From assembly GCA_947625145.1 (NCBI GenBank), contig CANQNC010000010.1, forward strand, positions 1-49,921: a stretch of 49,921 bases of DNA. The letters are read 5' to 3'. This DNA is from an uncultured Clostridia bacterium. GTDB taxonomy: Bacteria > Bacillota > Clostridia > Christensenellales > CAG-917. Made by a program: the position numbers and the translations under genes. Under the pieces are notes generated by a model, which searched no databases, was not told where the DNA came from, and saw only the letters and a list, made by a program, of their open reading frames with translations. This document shows positions 1 to 9,101 of the stretch, in pieces. The stretch's first letter is position 1. Every line of letters starts with the position of its first letter.

Positions 1-11
1 ATTCTCCCCTT

Positions 12-353
12 GTGGAATACGAAATCAAAGTGAAGAGATATCTGCTGGGGCTGGGCTTTCAGCCCAATCTGAAAGGCTACAAATTGCTTACGCGCATACT
101 CGCGCTCGCCCTAGAGGGACAGGAGATCCTGCCCTTGAAATACAAGGCGTACAGAAGGGTCTCGGACGAGTTCGGCGTGGAAGTCGCAAGCGTGGAAAAG
201 GATATCCAAAATTGCATATCTTCCGCGTGGCTAAGAGGAGACCTCGATCTGCTGTATCGCGAGTTCGGGGAGACTTTGGACGAAAACAAGGGCAAGCCCA
301 CAAACAAGCAATTTGTCATGACTGTTTTGGAGCGCATGGGAAAGGCGTACTAG
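12..353 (+). CDS. spo0A: Sporulation transcription factor Spo0A, C-terminal DNA-binding domain (probably 5'-truncated by window edge)
   Basis: Translation resembles the Spo0A effector domain (GYKLLTRILALAL, VEKDIQNCISSAWLRGD, GKPTNKQFV). The frame has no stop upstream to position 1, so the GTG at 12 may not be the true start. Confidence 0.8.
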   Translation: MEYEIKVKRYLLGLGFQPNLKGYKLLTRILALALEGQEILPLKYKAYRRVSDEFGVEVASVEKDIQNCISSAWLRGDLDLLYREFGETLDENKGKPTNKQFVMTVLERMGKAY

Positions 354-451
354 GCAAAAACTTAGGCAAATTCTCGGGCAAAATTTCGTCCGAAAACTCG
401 GCAAATTCGTTTTTGTCGACCGCAAAAAGGAACAAAACAAGGATATCAAAC

Positions 452-484
452 GGAAATCGGGCAACGCGAGATTGCCCGATTTCC
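452..484. terminator. Perfect 13-bp inverted repeat between convergent spo0A and spoIVB
   Basis: GGAAATCGGGCAA-cgcgaga-TTGCCCGATTTCC in the convergent spacer; no strong U-tract. Confidence 0.5.
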
Positions 485-579
485 GCGCGGGACATTTCCT
501 CCGCCCGTCCCGCTGTGCGAAAGGGCTTGCGGCCATGTTCCTTTATATATACGCTCAAGCCCAAAAGGCTGCGTTGCGC

Positions 580-1743
580 TTAAGCCGCCTCTAAATACTG
601 TACGCTTTCAAAGGCGCTTTTCGTTACAGCGTCCGCAAGAGAAAGCATAAATCTGCTGTGCACGGCGTATCCCCGCGTGGGATCCTGCACAAACACGTGC
701 GTAACCGCCCCCACAAGCGCGCCGTTTTGAAGGATTGGACTGCCGCTCATGCCCTGCACGATGCCGCCCGTAAGGCGCAACAGCTCTTTGTCGCGCACCG
801 CGATCACCATGCCCTTTTCCTCGGGACGGGTCTGCTCTTCCACCTTGACTATGTCGATATCGTACAGCTTCGGCTCGGAGCCGTCCACAGTGGTCAGAAG
901 CTGTGCAGCGCCCGGAGTGACTTCTCCCTGTCTTGCGACGCGCACGGATCTGCCGTCATATTCCCCGAAAAACTGCCCGTATATGCCGATAAGAGAGTTT
1001 TGCGAGATGTCTCCGACGGGCGCAGACAGCCTGTTTACGTCCGCAACAAGTCCGCCCGCCTTGCCCTTTTCGCCCTTGATGACGCTCTCGACGGAAGTCC
1101 GAAAGATATATCCCTCGGAAAGTTCCTCTCCAAGCCCCGTCTCGGAATCCTGAATATAGTGTCCGAGCGCGCCGTAATTCCCCGACTGAGTGACAAAAGT
1201 CAAAGTGCCCACTCCGCCGACGTCCTCTTTGAGAAGAAGCCCGAGTTTGCGCTGTCCCAAACTGCTGTCCACAAGCGGCGTAAGCGTGCAATCGAAGCTC
1301 TGCGAGCCCCTAGAAACAGTCAAAGTCACGTCTCCCGTCTTGTCTTCAAGCAACAGTTTGAGCTGATAGACCGATTTAAGCGGCTCGCCGTCAAGCGCCT
1401 TGACGATATCTCCTTTTTGTATGCCCGTTCCCGCGGCGGGATATTTTTCTCCATCAGCGGTCAACACTCCCGCCTGACCTATCACAATAAGCCCTTCGGG
1501 GGCGATAGATATGCCTATGGGGATACCTCCCAACTTGACGTAATCGTCGGACGCGTCCACAGTCCTGATTGCAAAATTGCTGCCGTCGGACAGCGAAATT
1601 GCGACGTCTGTTTTCTCATTTATGCCGTTTTTTAGAACACTTCCCGCAAAAACCGCGCTCACAAGACATATCAGGAGGAGCAAAACCCACAGCTTGCGTT
1701 TTGCCCCTCCAAAGTCTGCTCTCTTTTCCATCTCCCTTTGCAT
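580..1743 (-). CDS. spoIVB: SpoIVB serine peptidase (PDZ + S55 peptidase)
   Basis: N-terminal TM, PDZ-like GIQKGDIVKALDGEPL, GALGHYI (His motif), GMSGSPILQNG (Ser motif), GYAVHSRFML. Confidence 0.92.
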   Translation of the reverse strand: MQREMEKRADFGGAKRKLWVLLLLICLVSAVFAGSVLKNGINEKTDVAISLSDGSNFAIRTVDASDDYVKLGGIPIGISIAPEGLIVIGQAGVLTADGEKYPAAGTGIQKGDIVKALDGEPLKSVYQLKLLLEDKTGDVTLTVSRGSQSFDCTLTPLVDSSLGQRKLGLLLKEDVGGVGTLTFVTQSGNYGALGHYIQDSETGLGEELSEGYIFRTSVESVIKGEKGKAGGLVADVNRLSAPVGDISQNSLIGIYGQFFGEYDGRSVRVARQGEVTPGAAQLLTTVDGSEPKLYDIDIVKVEEQTRPEEKGMVIAVRDKELLRLTGGIVQGMSGSPILQNGALVGAVTHVFVQDPTRGYAVHSRFMLSLADAVTKSAFESVQYLEAA

Positions 1744-2112
1744 ACTATTAGCATTTGCCTAAAACGGGGATAATTGCAAGTAAATATCTGTAAAAGCCGT
1801 ATGATATCACACCTCATCATTCTGCCTATGACTTCGAAAGTCTTATCGTAAAAATGCCCCCTGCCCGTGGCGACAAGAGCTTTCATTGAAAATTACAATT
1901 CCCTTCTCCGACGGCATGCCAATGACGAGGAGTTTTCTGCGTAAAAGAACAAATTCCCTCTCCGATAGCTTGCCGACGACGGAAGTTTTCTTTGTAAAAG
2001 AACAAAAAGTCCTGTATCTTCAAAGTCAGATACAAAACGGCGAGAGGAACTTGCGTTGTAAAAAAATAACTTCGGATTTTGCCCGTCGGCGTGAGTTTGC
2101 CGTAAAAAGCGT

Positions 2113-2141
2113 AAAAAAATGCTCCCCCTTTTCGGAGGAGC
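2113..2141 (-). terminator. Rho-independent terminator of the FAD dehydrogenase gene
   Basis: On minus strand: GCTCCTCC-GAAAA-GGGGGAGC followed by ATTTTTTT. Confidence 0.75.
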
Positions 2142-2147
2142 GGAAAC

Positions 2148-3557
2148 TCAATCGTTTTCGGAAAGGATGTTCCTTGCCATGTGCACGCCCATGACGGAGG
2201 CCATCATCAATCCCCTTGTCCAACCGCTGCTGTCGCCCAGACAGTGCAAGCCTTTGATTGACGTGTTGAGTTTGTCGTCCATCTTGATCTTGTTTGAATA
2301 AAACTTCAGCTCGGGGCTGTACAGCAAAGTTTCGTAGCCCGCGAAGCCGGGGACGACTTTGTCCACCGCTTGGATGAAGTTGATTATGTTGAGCATTGCC
2401 CTGTACGGCATTGCCGCCGTGATATCCCCCGCGACCGCGTCTTTCAGCGTGGGACGGACGTTTGAAAAGCTCAATTCCCTTTGCCATGTGCGCTTTCCGC
2501 TGAGGATATCCCCATAGCGTTGCACCATGATTTTCCCTGCGGCGAGCATGTTGGTCAGTTCCCCGACCTTCTGCGCGTACTCTATGGGCTGTTTGAACGG
2601 CTCGGTGAAGGAATGCGAGCAAAGTATGGCGAGGTTTGTGTTGTCGCTCTTTTTGCCCTTGTAGCTGTGCCCGTTGACAACGGCAAGGTCGTTGTCATAG
2701 TTCTCCTGCGAGACAAATCCGCCCGGATTTTGGCAGAATATGCGGACCTTGTTTTTGAACGGCTCGGGATAGCCTATCAGTTTGCTTTCGTAAAGGACGT
2801 CGTTGACCTCTTCCATGATCTCGTTGCGCACCTCGACTCTCACGCCGATATCCACGACCCCGGGAGCATGGGCGATATTGTGCTGAGCGCACATTTTTTC
2901 CAACCACTCCGCGCCCCGTCTGCCCGTTGCGATGATGGTGCGAGGGGCATAAATTTCCTCTCTGTTGCCACCCTGTGCGTCCTCGATTATGACGCCCTTG
3001 CAGACGTCCCCGTCAAGAATGATATTGTCGCATTGCTTGCCGAAAAACAGGTCCACGCCGCTGTCGCGCAGATAGTGTTCGATGGCAAGATAGAGTTCCT
3101 GCGCCTTTTCTGTGCCGAGGTGCCTGATTGGGCAATCCACAAGTTTCAGCCCCGCTTTTATCGCCTTCCTGCGGATCTCCTTGACTTTCAACTCGTTGCC
3201 AAGCCCTTCGACATGGCTGTCCGCGCCGAATTCCAAATAGATGCCGTCCGTGTAGTCTATCAGCTGTTGCGCGCGCTCCTCTCCGATGAGTTGCGGAAGT
3301 TCCCCGCCGACTTCGTAGCTTAGGGACAGTTTTCCGTCCGAAAAGGCTCCCGCACCCGAAAAGCCCGTGGTGATATGGCAATAGGGCTTGCAATTGCGAC
3401 ATTCCCCGCCCTTGGTCTTTGGGCAGGCGCGCCTTTCGATAGGCTGACCCTTTTCGATGATGCACATCTTCGCCGCGCTGCCGTGTCTCAGCAGTTCGAT
3501 CGCCGTGAATATTCCCGCAGGCCCCGCGCCCACGATGCATATGTCATAATTTTTCAT
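2148..3557 (-). CDS. FAD-dependent dehydrogenase (COG2509-like)
   Basis: N-terminal Rossmann GAGPAGIFTAIELL, RRACPKTKGGECRNCKPYCHITTGFSGAGAFSDGKL, C-terminal GLHCLGDSSGWTRGLMMASVMG. Confidence 0.88.
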   Translation of the reverse strand: MKNYDICIVGAGPAGIFTAIELLRHGSAAKMCIIEKGQPIERRACPKTKGGECRNCKPYCHITTGFSGAGAFSDGKLSLSYEVGGELPQLIGEERAQQLIDYTDGIYLEFGADSHVEGLGNELKVKEIRRKAIKAGLKLVDCPIRHLGTEKAQELYLAIEHYLRDSGVDLFFGKQCDNIILDGDVCKGVIIEDAQGGNREEIYAPRTIIATGRRGAEWLEKMCAQHNIAHAPGVVDIGVRVEVRNEIMEEVNDVLYESKLIGYPEPFKNKVRIFCQNPGGFVSQENYDNDLAVVNGHSYKGKKSDNTNLAILCSHSFTEPFKQPIEYAQKVGELTNMLAAGKIMVQRYGDILSGKRTWQRELSFSNVRPTLKDAVAGDITAAMPYRAMLNIINFIQAVDKVVPGFAGYETLLYSPELKFYSNKIKMDDKLNTSIKGLHCLGDSSGWTRGLMMASVMGVHMARNILSEND

Positions 3558-3748
3558 AGTTTCTCCTCAGACGCTCGGATGAAGTGCTTGATGCAAAACT
3601 TATACATTGTATATACATTTATTCAACTATTTATATATAAATCTTCCCTTGCGCCTCGGTGATTATAATACCGATTTGCCAAACTGTCAAGCACGAATTT
3701 TTCAAAGACGCAAATTTGTCGAAACATGTCAATTTCCGTCTTTGTCCG

Positions 3749-3756
3749 CATACAAT
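3749..3756 (+). promoter_or_regulatory. Candidate sigma-E-type -10 (CATACAAT) for sigK
   Basis: Exact CATACAAT ~20 nt upstream of the sigK ATG, followed by CCGGAGGG RBS; -35 match is weak. Confidence 0.45.
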
Positions 3757-3776
3757 ATACAATCCGGAGGGCTGAC

Positions 3777-4475
3777 ATGGCTTTGGAAAGTCTTTTGACG
3801 CTTCTGAAAAATCTCATCATATTTTCTTCCTATGTGACGGAAAAAAGCTCCTTTCCCAAGCCGCTCTCCAAGGAAAAGGAAAGGGAATATATCCAAAGGG
3901 CAATGGCGGGCGACGAAGAGGCGAAAGAGATCTTGATACGCCACAACCTCCGCCTTGTCGCGCATATCGCAAAAAAGTACACCAACTACGGCGACAACGA
4001 CGAGCTGATATCCATCGGCTCCATCGGGCTCATCAAGGCGATCGACAGCTTCCGACCCGACAAGGGCACGCAACTTGCGACGTACGCGTCCCGTTGTATC
4101 GAAAACGAGATACTCATGACCATGCGCGCAACAAAAAAACATCGCTCAAATCTCTCCCTGTCCGACCCCATCGGCGTGGACAAGGACGGCAACGAACTCA
4201 CCATTTTGGACCTGCTTTCGGACGAGTGCTCGGTCATCAACGACGTGGAAAACAACATTTTGATGCAACGCCTGTTAGAGATCACGCGGCAGGCGCTTGA
4301 CGAGCGCGAATATGAGATAATAAGACTGCGCTACGGCCTCGGCGGAGGCTACGCGCTTACACAGCGCGAGGTCGCGACGCGCTTCGGGATATCCCGCTCC
4401 TACGTCTCCCGCATAGAAAAAAAGGCGCTGGAAAAAATTCGGGAATACGTGTCGAAAGAGGAACTTTTCATCTGA
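3777..4475 (+). CDS. sigK: RNA polymerase sporulation sigma factor SigK
   Basis: SSFPKPLSKEKEREYIQRAMAGDEEAKEILIRHNLRLVAHIAKKY, ISIGSIGLIKAIDSF, LSLSDPIGVDKDGNELT; region 4 HTH at C-terminus. Start ATG 3777 chosen because of the upstream GGAGG. Confidence 0.92.
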   Translation: MALESLLTLLKNLIIFSSYVTEKSSFPKPLSKEKEREYIQRAMAGDEEAKEILIRHNLRLVAHIAKKYTNYGDNDELISIGSIGLIKAIDSFRPDKGTQLATYASRCIENEILMTMRATKKHRSNLSLSDPIGVDKDGNELTILDLLSDECSVINDVENNILMQRLLEITRQALDEREYEIIRLRYGLGGGYALTQREVATRFGISRSYVSRIEKKALEKIREYVSKEELFI

Positions 4476-4500
4476 GATATCCTTCTGAAAAGAGCAAGGA

Positions 4501-4524
4501 AAAACGGAGCTTCGGCTCCGTTTT
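4501..4524. terminator. Bidirectional terminator between sigK and nrdR
   Basis: AAAACGGAGC-TTCG-GCTCCGTTTT, UUCG-type loop, A/T flanks on both sides. Confidence 0.85.
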
Positions 4525-4538
4525 CAAAATCTTTCAAG

Positions 4539-5024
4539 TCAGTCCTTTTTGCCGTCGCGCTCTTCCTTCAAGCGGACAAGGTTTTCGATTTCGTCAAGCA
4601 AGGTGTTGATGTCCTTGAATTGGCGATGCACCGAGGCGTAGCGCACATACGCCACATCGTCGATCTGTTTGAGCCCTTCCATGACCATATCGCCTATGGC
4701 GGAGGACGGGATTTCCTGATCCAGCCTGTTGAGCACCGTGCGTTGGATCTCTCCCACAAGTTTGTCAATGCTCGTCATGGAGATCGGGCGCTTTTCGCAC
4801 GCTTTCATGATGCCGCGCTTCACCTTGTTGACGTCAAAGGCCTGTCTGCTGCCGTCCTTTTTGACCACCATGATGGGAGTGCTTTCAATGGTCTCGTACG
4901 TCGTAAAACGCTTGCCGCAAGCGATACACTCCCTTCTGCGGCGAATGGACGTGCCGTCCTCGTTTTGTCTCGAATCCACGACTTTGCTTTCAAGACAACC
5001 GCAATACATGCATTTCATATCCAA
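4539..5024 (-). CDS. nrdR: Transcriptional repressor NrdR
   Basis: Zn ribbon MKCMYCGCLESKVVDSR...CIACGKRFTTYE followed by ATP-cone VKKDGSRQAFDVNKVKRGI. Confidence 0.96.
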   Translation of the reverse strand: MDMKCMYCGCLESKVVDSRQNEDGTSIRRRRECIACGKRFTTYETIESTPIMVVKKDGSRQAFDVNKVKRGIMKACEKRPISMTSIDKLVGEIQRTVLNRLDQEIPSSAIGDMVMEGLKQIDDVAYVRYASVHRQFKDINTLLDEIENLVRLKEERDGKKD

Positions 5025-5189
5025 ACCTCTTGTGATTTTGTTATGCCAATTATACTATATATTGTAGAAAATGTAAAGTTTTAATGCATCAAAAAGCATT
5101 TTGTCGTAAAATTGAACGCAAAAATCCCGAAAAAACGAGCGTTTTTTGCCAAATCGCCCCGTCATTCGGGTCCGAGACGCGCAATACAA

Positions 5190-5217
5190 AAAGCAGAAGG
5201 ACAAGTCCTTCTGCTTT
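5190..5217 (-). terminator. Terminator downstream of ispH-rpsA
   Basis: AAAGCAGAAGGAC..TCCTTCTGCTTTTT on minus strand. Confidence 0.8.
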
Positions 5218-5237
5218 CAAGCGATTTTTGATTTTTG

Positions 5238-7571
5238 TCACTCGGCGGGTTGTTCCTCGGGTTTGGCCTCTTCCTCCGCTTCCTCAGCAAATTCGAGGTT
5301 GAGTCCCTTGAACAGATCGCCCAAAGAAGTCGTGCTCGTGCCGTTGATGGATTCCTTGACTTCGGGAGCAGCGGCGTCCTTTCTGCCGCCCTTGCGCTCT
5401 CTCTTCTCTCCCGCGGGCTTGCCTTCGAACTTTTTGAACTTGCTGCTGCGTTTTGCGGCTCTTTCCTCGTCGGTGGCTTCCACATCCGCTTCCGCCTCGG
5501 CGCCCTGCTCGGGAACGGGCAACAGATCCTTGATGGAAAGGGTGATGCGGTTGTCGTCAAAGCCGACGATCTTCGCCTCGACCTCTTGCCCGACTGTCAG
5601 CACGTCGTTGATGTCCTTGACCCAAGTGTGGGACACTTGAGACACATGCACCAAGCCGTCCACGCCCTCGTCGATGGAGATGAACGCGCCGAAGGAGAAT
5701 ATCCTCTCCACTCTGCCCTTGATGACGGTGCCGACGGGATATTTTTCCTTGGCAAGCTCATAGGGCTTGGGTTGAAGCTGTTTGTAGCCCAAAGATATCC
5801 TGCCCGTGGCTCTGTCCAGCTTGAGCACAACAAAGTCATAGCTCTCGCCGATCTTCAGCACCTTGGAGGGATCCGTGATCTTGTTCCAGCTGAGCTCGGA
5901 GATGTGAGCGAGGCAATCGAAGCCTCTGACGCTGACAAACGCGCCGAATGAGGTGAACCTCTTGACCTTGCCCGTCACGATGTCGTTGACGTGGATGCTG
6001 TTCCAAAATTGATCCTCGCGCTCCTGCTTTTCCCTTTCGAGGATGACGCGCTGAGACGCCACGAGGGATCTGGACCTTCTGCGAGGCTTGTCCGCCTGTT
6101 CGGCTTCCTCTCCCTCTTCGGGTTTGTTGGACTCAACTATCTGCAAGCGCAAAGTCTTGCCCTTGTAGTCCTCAAGGTTGTGGACATAGCCGCTCTTGAT
6201 CTGAGACGCGGGCACGAAGATGGTGTATTTGCCGAGTTTGCCGCGCAAGCCCTTGCCCGGCACGACTTCGGTCATAACAAGTGAAAACTCTCCCGAACTC
6301 AAAGCCCTTTCAGCTTCTTCGTCCTCTTTCAGGATGACGTCCACCTGCTTTTTGGAAAGCAGGACCTGACCCTTGTTCACCGAGAGGATGATCGCTTGGA
6401 TCTCGTCCCCCTCGCTGAAATCGGCGGGATCGTAATTGCCGTCCATAGTGGCTTCGTCCTTTTCGATAAACCCGTCGTTTTTGCCGCCGATGTTGACGAC
6501 TATCCCGTCCTCGTTTGCGCTGATGACCTTGCCCTTCACGCGCTTGCCGGGTTTATACTCGGTGTAGCCTGCGTTGCGAGTGGACTTCATAAGCTCTTCC
6601 ATTGTGGACGGCTCTGCTGCGGGTTTTTCCGCGGGCGCTGCCTCTGTTTCGACAGCTGCTTCTTCGGGAAGTGTTGCTTCTTTGATCACTTCGGTTTCTT
6701 CGGCGACGTTGGCCGGATTTTGAGTTTCACTCATAAGATTTGTTACCTCCTGTATCAACCAAGGCGGAGTTGAAGCTCCTGCTACGATCGATACCCTTTC
6801 ATAGTCCTTTATATTGTTTGCTATGCAAGCGGCTTCGGCGACATTCTGCACAAAAAACGTCCTCTCGTTTTGTTGCTTTGCGACCTCGAACAGCCTTCTT
6901 GTGTTTGCGCTTGTCGAGCTGCCCAACACCAAAACCGCGTTCGAATTTTGCGCGAGAGCGCGCGCTTCAACCTGTTTTGCTTCTGTAGTATAGCAAATAC
7001 TATTAAAAATCACAAGTGAATTGTTAAGATTTTTTTGGAATTTCTTAACTATTTCTTCAATTTTTTTATAATCTTCCCTCAAAACGGTGGTTTGGAAGAG
7101 GATGGAGAGGTTTTTTTGACCGATTTCAAGCGCCTCGCCCACTCGGATTATGCGGACGTCCGCGCCGGCGTAACTCGCGACGCCTTTCACCTCGTCGTGG
7201 GAGGGATCCCCGATAACGACCACTTCATCCCCCGCCTGAGCGCGCTCGAGCGCCCACAGCTGATTGCGCTTCACGACGGGACAGGTCGCGTCGAAAAGTT
7301 TCACTCCCCGCTCGCGAAGTTCCCGCTCGACTTCCCGCGGTATGCCGTGCGCGCGTATGATCGCCGCGTCCCCCTCTTTCAGGCTGTCCCACTCCCTCTC
7401 TTCAAGGGGAAATACTCCTTTAGATTGCAGAAAATCCGAAACAAGCTCGTTGTGGACAAGCGCGCCCAAAGTGTAAACTTTGCCATATTGTTCGGCAAGC
7501 GAAAGCGCAAGATCGAACGCCGACCTCACGCCCTTGCAAAAACCCGCTCCTTTTGCCACTGTCACGCTCAT
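5238..7571 (-). CDS. ispH-rpsA: Fused 4-hydroxy-3-methylbut-2-enyl diphosphate reductase / ribosomal protein S1
   Basis: N-terminal IspH with three Fe-S cysteines (GAGFCKGV, DATCPVV, NSICYTT), then S1 repeats (VVNIGGKNDGFIEKDE, SFGAFVSVRGFDCLAHISELSW, SFGAFISIDEGVDGLVHVSQVS). Confidence 0.95.
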   Translation of the reverse strand: MSVTVAKGAGFCKGVRSAFDLALSLAEQYGKVYTLGALVHNELVSDFLQSKGVFPLEEREWDSLKEGDAAIIRAHGIPREVERELRERGVKLFDATCPVVKRNQLWALERAQAGDEVVVIGDPSHDEVKGVASYAGADVRIIRVGEALEIGQKNLSILFQTTVLREDYKKIEEIVKKFQKNLNNSLVIFNSICYTTEAKQVEARALAQNSNAVLVLGSSTSANTRRLFEVAKQQNERTFFVQNVAEAACIANNIKDYERVSIVAGASTPPWLIQEVTNLMSETQNPANVAEETEVIKEATLPEEAAVETEAAPAEKPAAEPSTMEELMKSTRNAGYTEYKPGKRVKGKVISANEDGIVVNIGGKNDGFIEKDEATMDGNYDPADFSEGDEIQAIILSVNKGQVLLSKKQVDVILKEDEEAERALSSGEFSLVMTEVVPGKGLRGKLGKYTIFVPASQIKSGYVHNLEDYKGKTLRLQIVESNKPEEGEEAEQADKPRRRSRSLVASQRVILEREKQEREDQFWNSIHVNDIVTGKVKRFTSFGAFVSVRGFDCLAHISELSWNKITDPSKVLKIGESYDFVVLKLDRATGRISLGYKQLQPKPYELAKEKYPVGTVIKGRVERIFSFGAFISIDEGVDGLVHVSQVSHTWVKDINDVLTVGQEVEAKIVGFDDNRITLSIKDLLPVPEQGAEAEADVEATDEERAAKRSSKFKKFEGKPAGEKRERKGGRKDAAAPEVKESINGTSTTSLGDLFKGLNLEFAEEAEEEAKPEEQPAE

Positions 7572-9031
7572 TTGCGCTTTGCTTCCTCCGCTATCCTGTT
7601 GACTTCCGCCCTAGCCTCGTCCATCTTTTGTCTGATGATCTCGGTCGCGGCGTGCATATCCTCGGGGGTCATGCTTCCGTAAAACTGCTCGAGGGTGAAC
7701 GGCTCGCCGATATACAGCCAATTTCTTTTGAACAGCTTGGGAGGCGCGTAGTACATCATGGGCACTATGGGCGACTTCGTTTTGATCGCAAAGCGCGCTG
7801 CGCCCGTTTTAAGATCCGCCATGTCCTGCGAGCCTTCGAGATTTCGCGTCCCCTCGGGGAACAACATCAGCTTTTTGCCCTCTTTCAGCACTTTCAAGAC
7901 GCTTTTTACCGCGTCGATATCCGCCTCCCCCCTGCGCACGGGGATAGCGCCCAACTTGTGCAAAAACCAACCTACAAGCCTGTGTTTGAACAGCTCGTAT
8001 TTTGCAAGGACATGCGCCTCGTCCTTGAACAGCACGTAGCACGGCAACAAAATGTCCGCGCCCGAATAGTGATTGCATACGTAAATGGCGTTGCCATCGA
8101 TCCGTCCTCTCTCCGCGCCAATCGCCTTGATGGGCCACAAAAACGCCTGAAGAGGATGCAGAAAGACCCGCAAAAAGCGATACATGCGGAAAGTCTTGTC
8201 GGGAGCATAGTATTTTTTTATGCGCTTCAAGAGTTTTTCCTCTTTCTTCGCTTCCCTCTTCTGCTTGCGCGTAAGAGGCGCCGCCGTTTCCTCCGCTTTT
8301 TTGTTGTCCGACTTCTCGTCCGCGGTGTCCGAAGAGGGGGTTTGTCCTTTCCCCTCGCCGTCCGAGTTACGCCTCGTCTGCTCCACTCTCTCCACGACCG
8401 CGGCTACAACCTCGTCGATCGTCATGTTTGTGGTGTCAAGCAAGATCGCGTCCTCCGCCTGCTTGAGAGGGGCGACCTCGCGGTGCGAATCGTTGTAATC
8501 CCTCTGTTTTATGTCCGCAAGCAGGGTGTCGTAATCCACGTCCTGCCCCTTTTCGACAAGCTCTTTGAAGCGCCTGTTCGCTCTCTCCTCCGCGGTGGCG
8601 GTCATAAAAAACTTGCAATTGGCGTTCGGCAAAACAAATGTGCCTATGTCCCGCCCGTCCAGCACGACGTCGCGCGCGGCGGCGAACTCCCGCTGAAGTT
8701 CGACCATCTTGTATCTCACGCAAGGAAGCGCAGATATGTCGCTTGCCGCTTTAGACATGCGATGCTCGCGAAGATGCGGAGTTGTGTTGACGCCATTGAC
8801 GTAGATCTGCTGAACGCCGTCTTCAAAGACGATTTCCAGCTTCATGCCCTCCAGCATCTTTTCCACGGCTTCCCCGTCGCAGGGGTCTATTCCGCTTTCA
8901 AGCGCGGTGTACGCCGTCGCTCTGTACATTGCGCCCGTGTCCAGATAGACAAGCCCAAGTTTGCTTGCGACAGCCTTTGCCACCGTGCTTTTGCCCGCTC
9001 CCGCAGGTCCGTCGATTGCCACGTTTATCAT
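7568..9031 (-). CDS. cmk-plsC: Fused cytidylate kinase / 1-acyl-glycerol-3-phosphate acyltransferase
   Basis: N-term MINVAIDGPAGAGKSTVAKAVA..LVYLDTGAMYRA, VLDGRDIGTFVLP; C-term NHYSGAD (HX4D) and LFPEGTRN PlsC motifs; ~40-aa charged linker; 4-nt overlap with ispH-rpsA. Confidence 0.93.
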   Translation of the reverse strand: MINVAIDGPAGAGKSTVAKAVASKLGLVYLDTGAMYRATAYTALESGIDPCDGEAVEKMLEGMKLEIVFEDGVQQIYVNGVNTTPHLREHRMSKAASDISALPCVRYKMVELQREFAAARDVVLDGRDIGTFVLPNANCKFFMTATAEERANRRFKELVEKGQDVDYDTLLADIKQRDYNDSHREVAPLKQAEDAILLDTTNMTIDEVVAAVVERVEQTRRNSDGEGKGQTPSSDTADEKSDNKKAEETAAPLTRKQKREAKKEEKLLKRIKKYYAPDKTFRMYRFLRVFLHPLQAFLWPIKAIGAERGRIDGNAIYVCNHYSGADILLPCYVLFKDEAHVLAKYELFKHRLVGWFLHKLGAIPVRRGEADIDAVKSVLKVLKEGKKLMLFPEGTRNLEGSQDMADLKTGAARFAIKTKSPIVPMMYYAPPKLFKRNWLYIGEPFTLEQFYGSMTPEDMHAATEIIRQKMDEARAEVNRIAEEAKRK

Positions 9032-9101
9032 AACATTCTCCTATTGCGCGTCGCGCGAATATTTGTTTTCGATTTGCTTTTTGTATTGTTTTTTCGGATA
9101 T

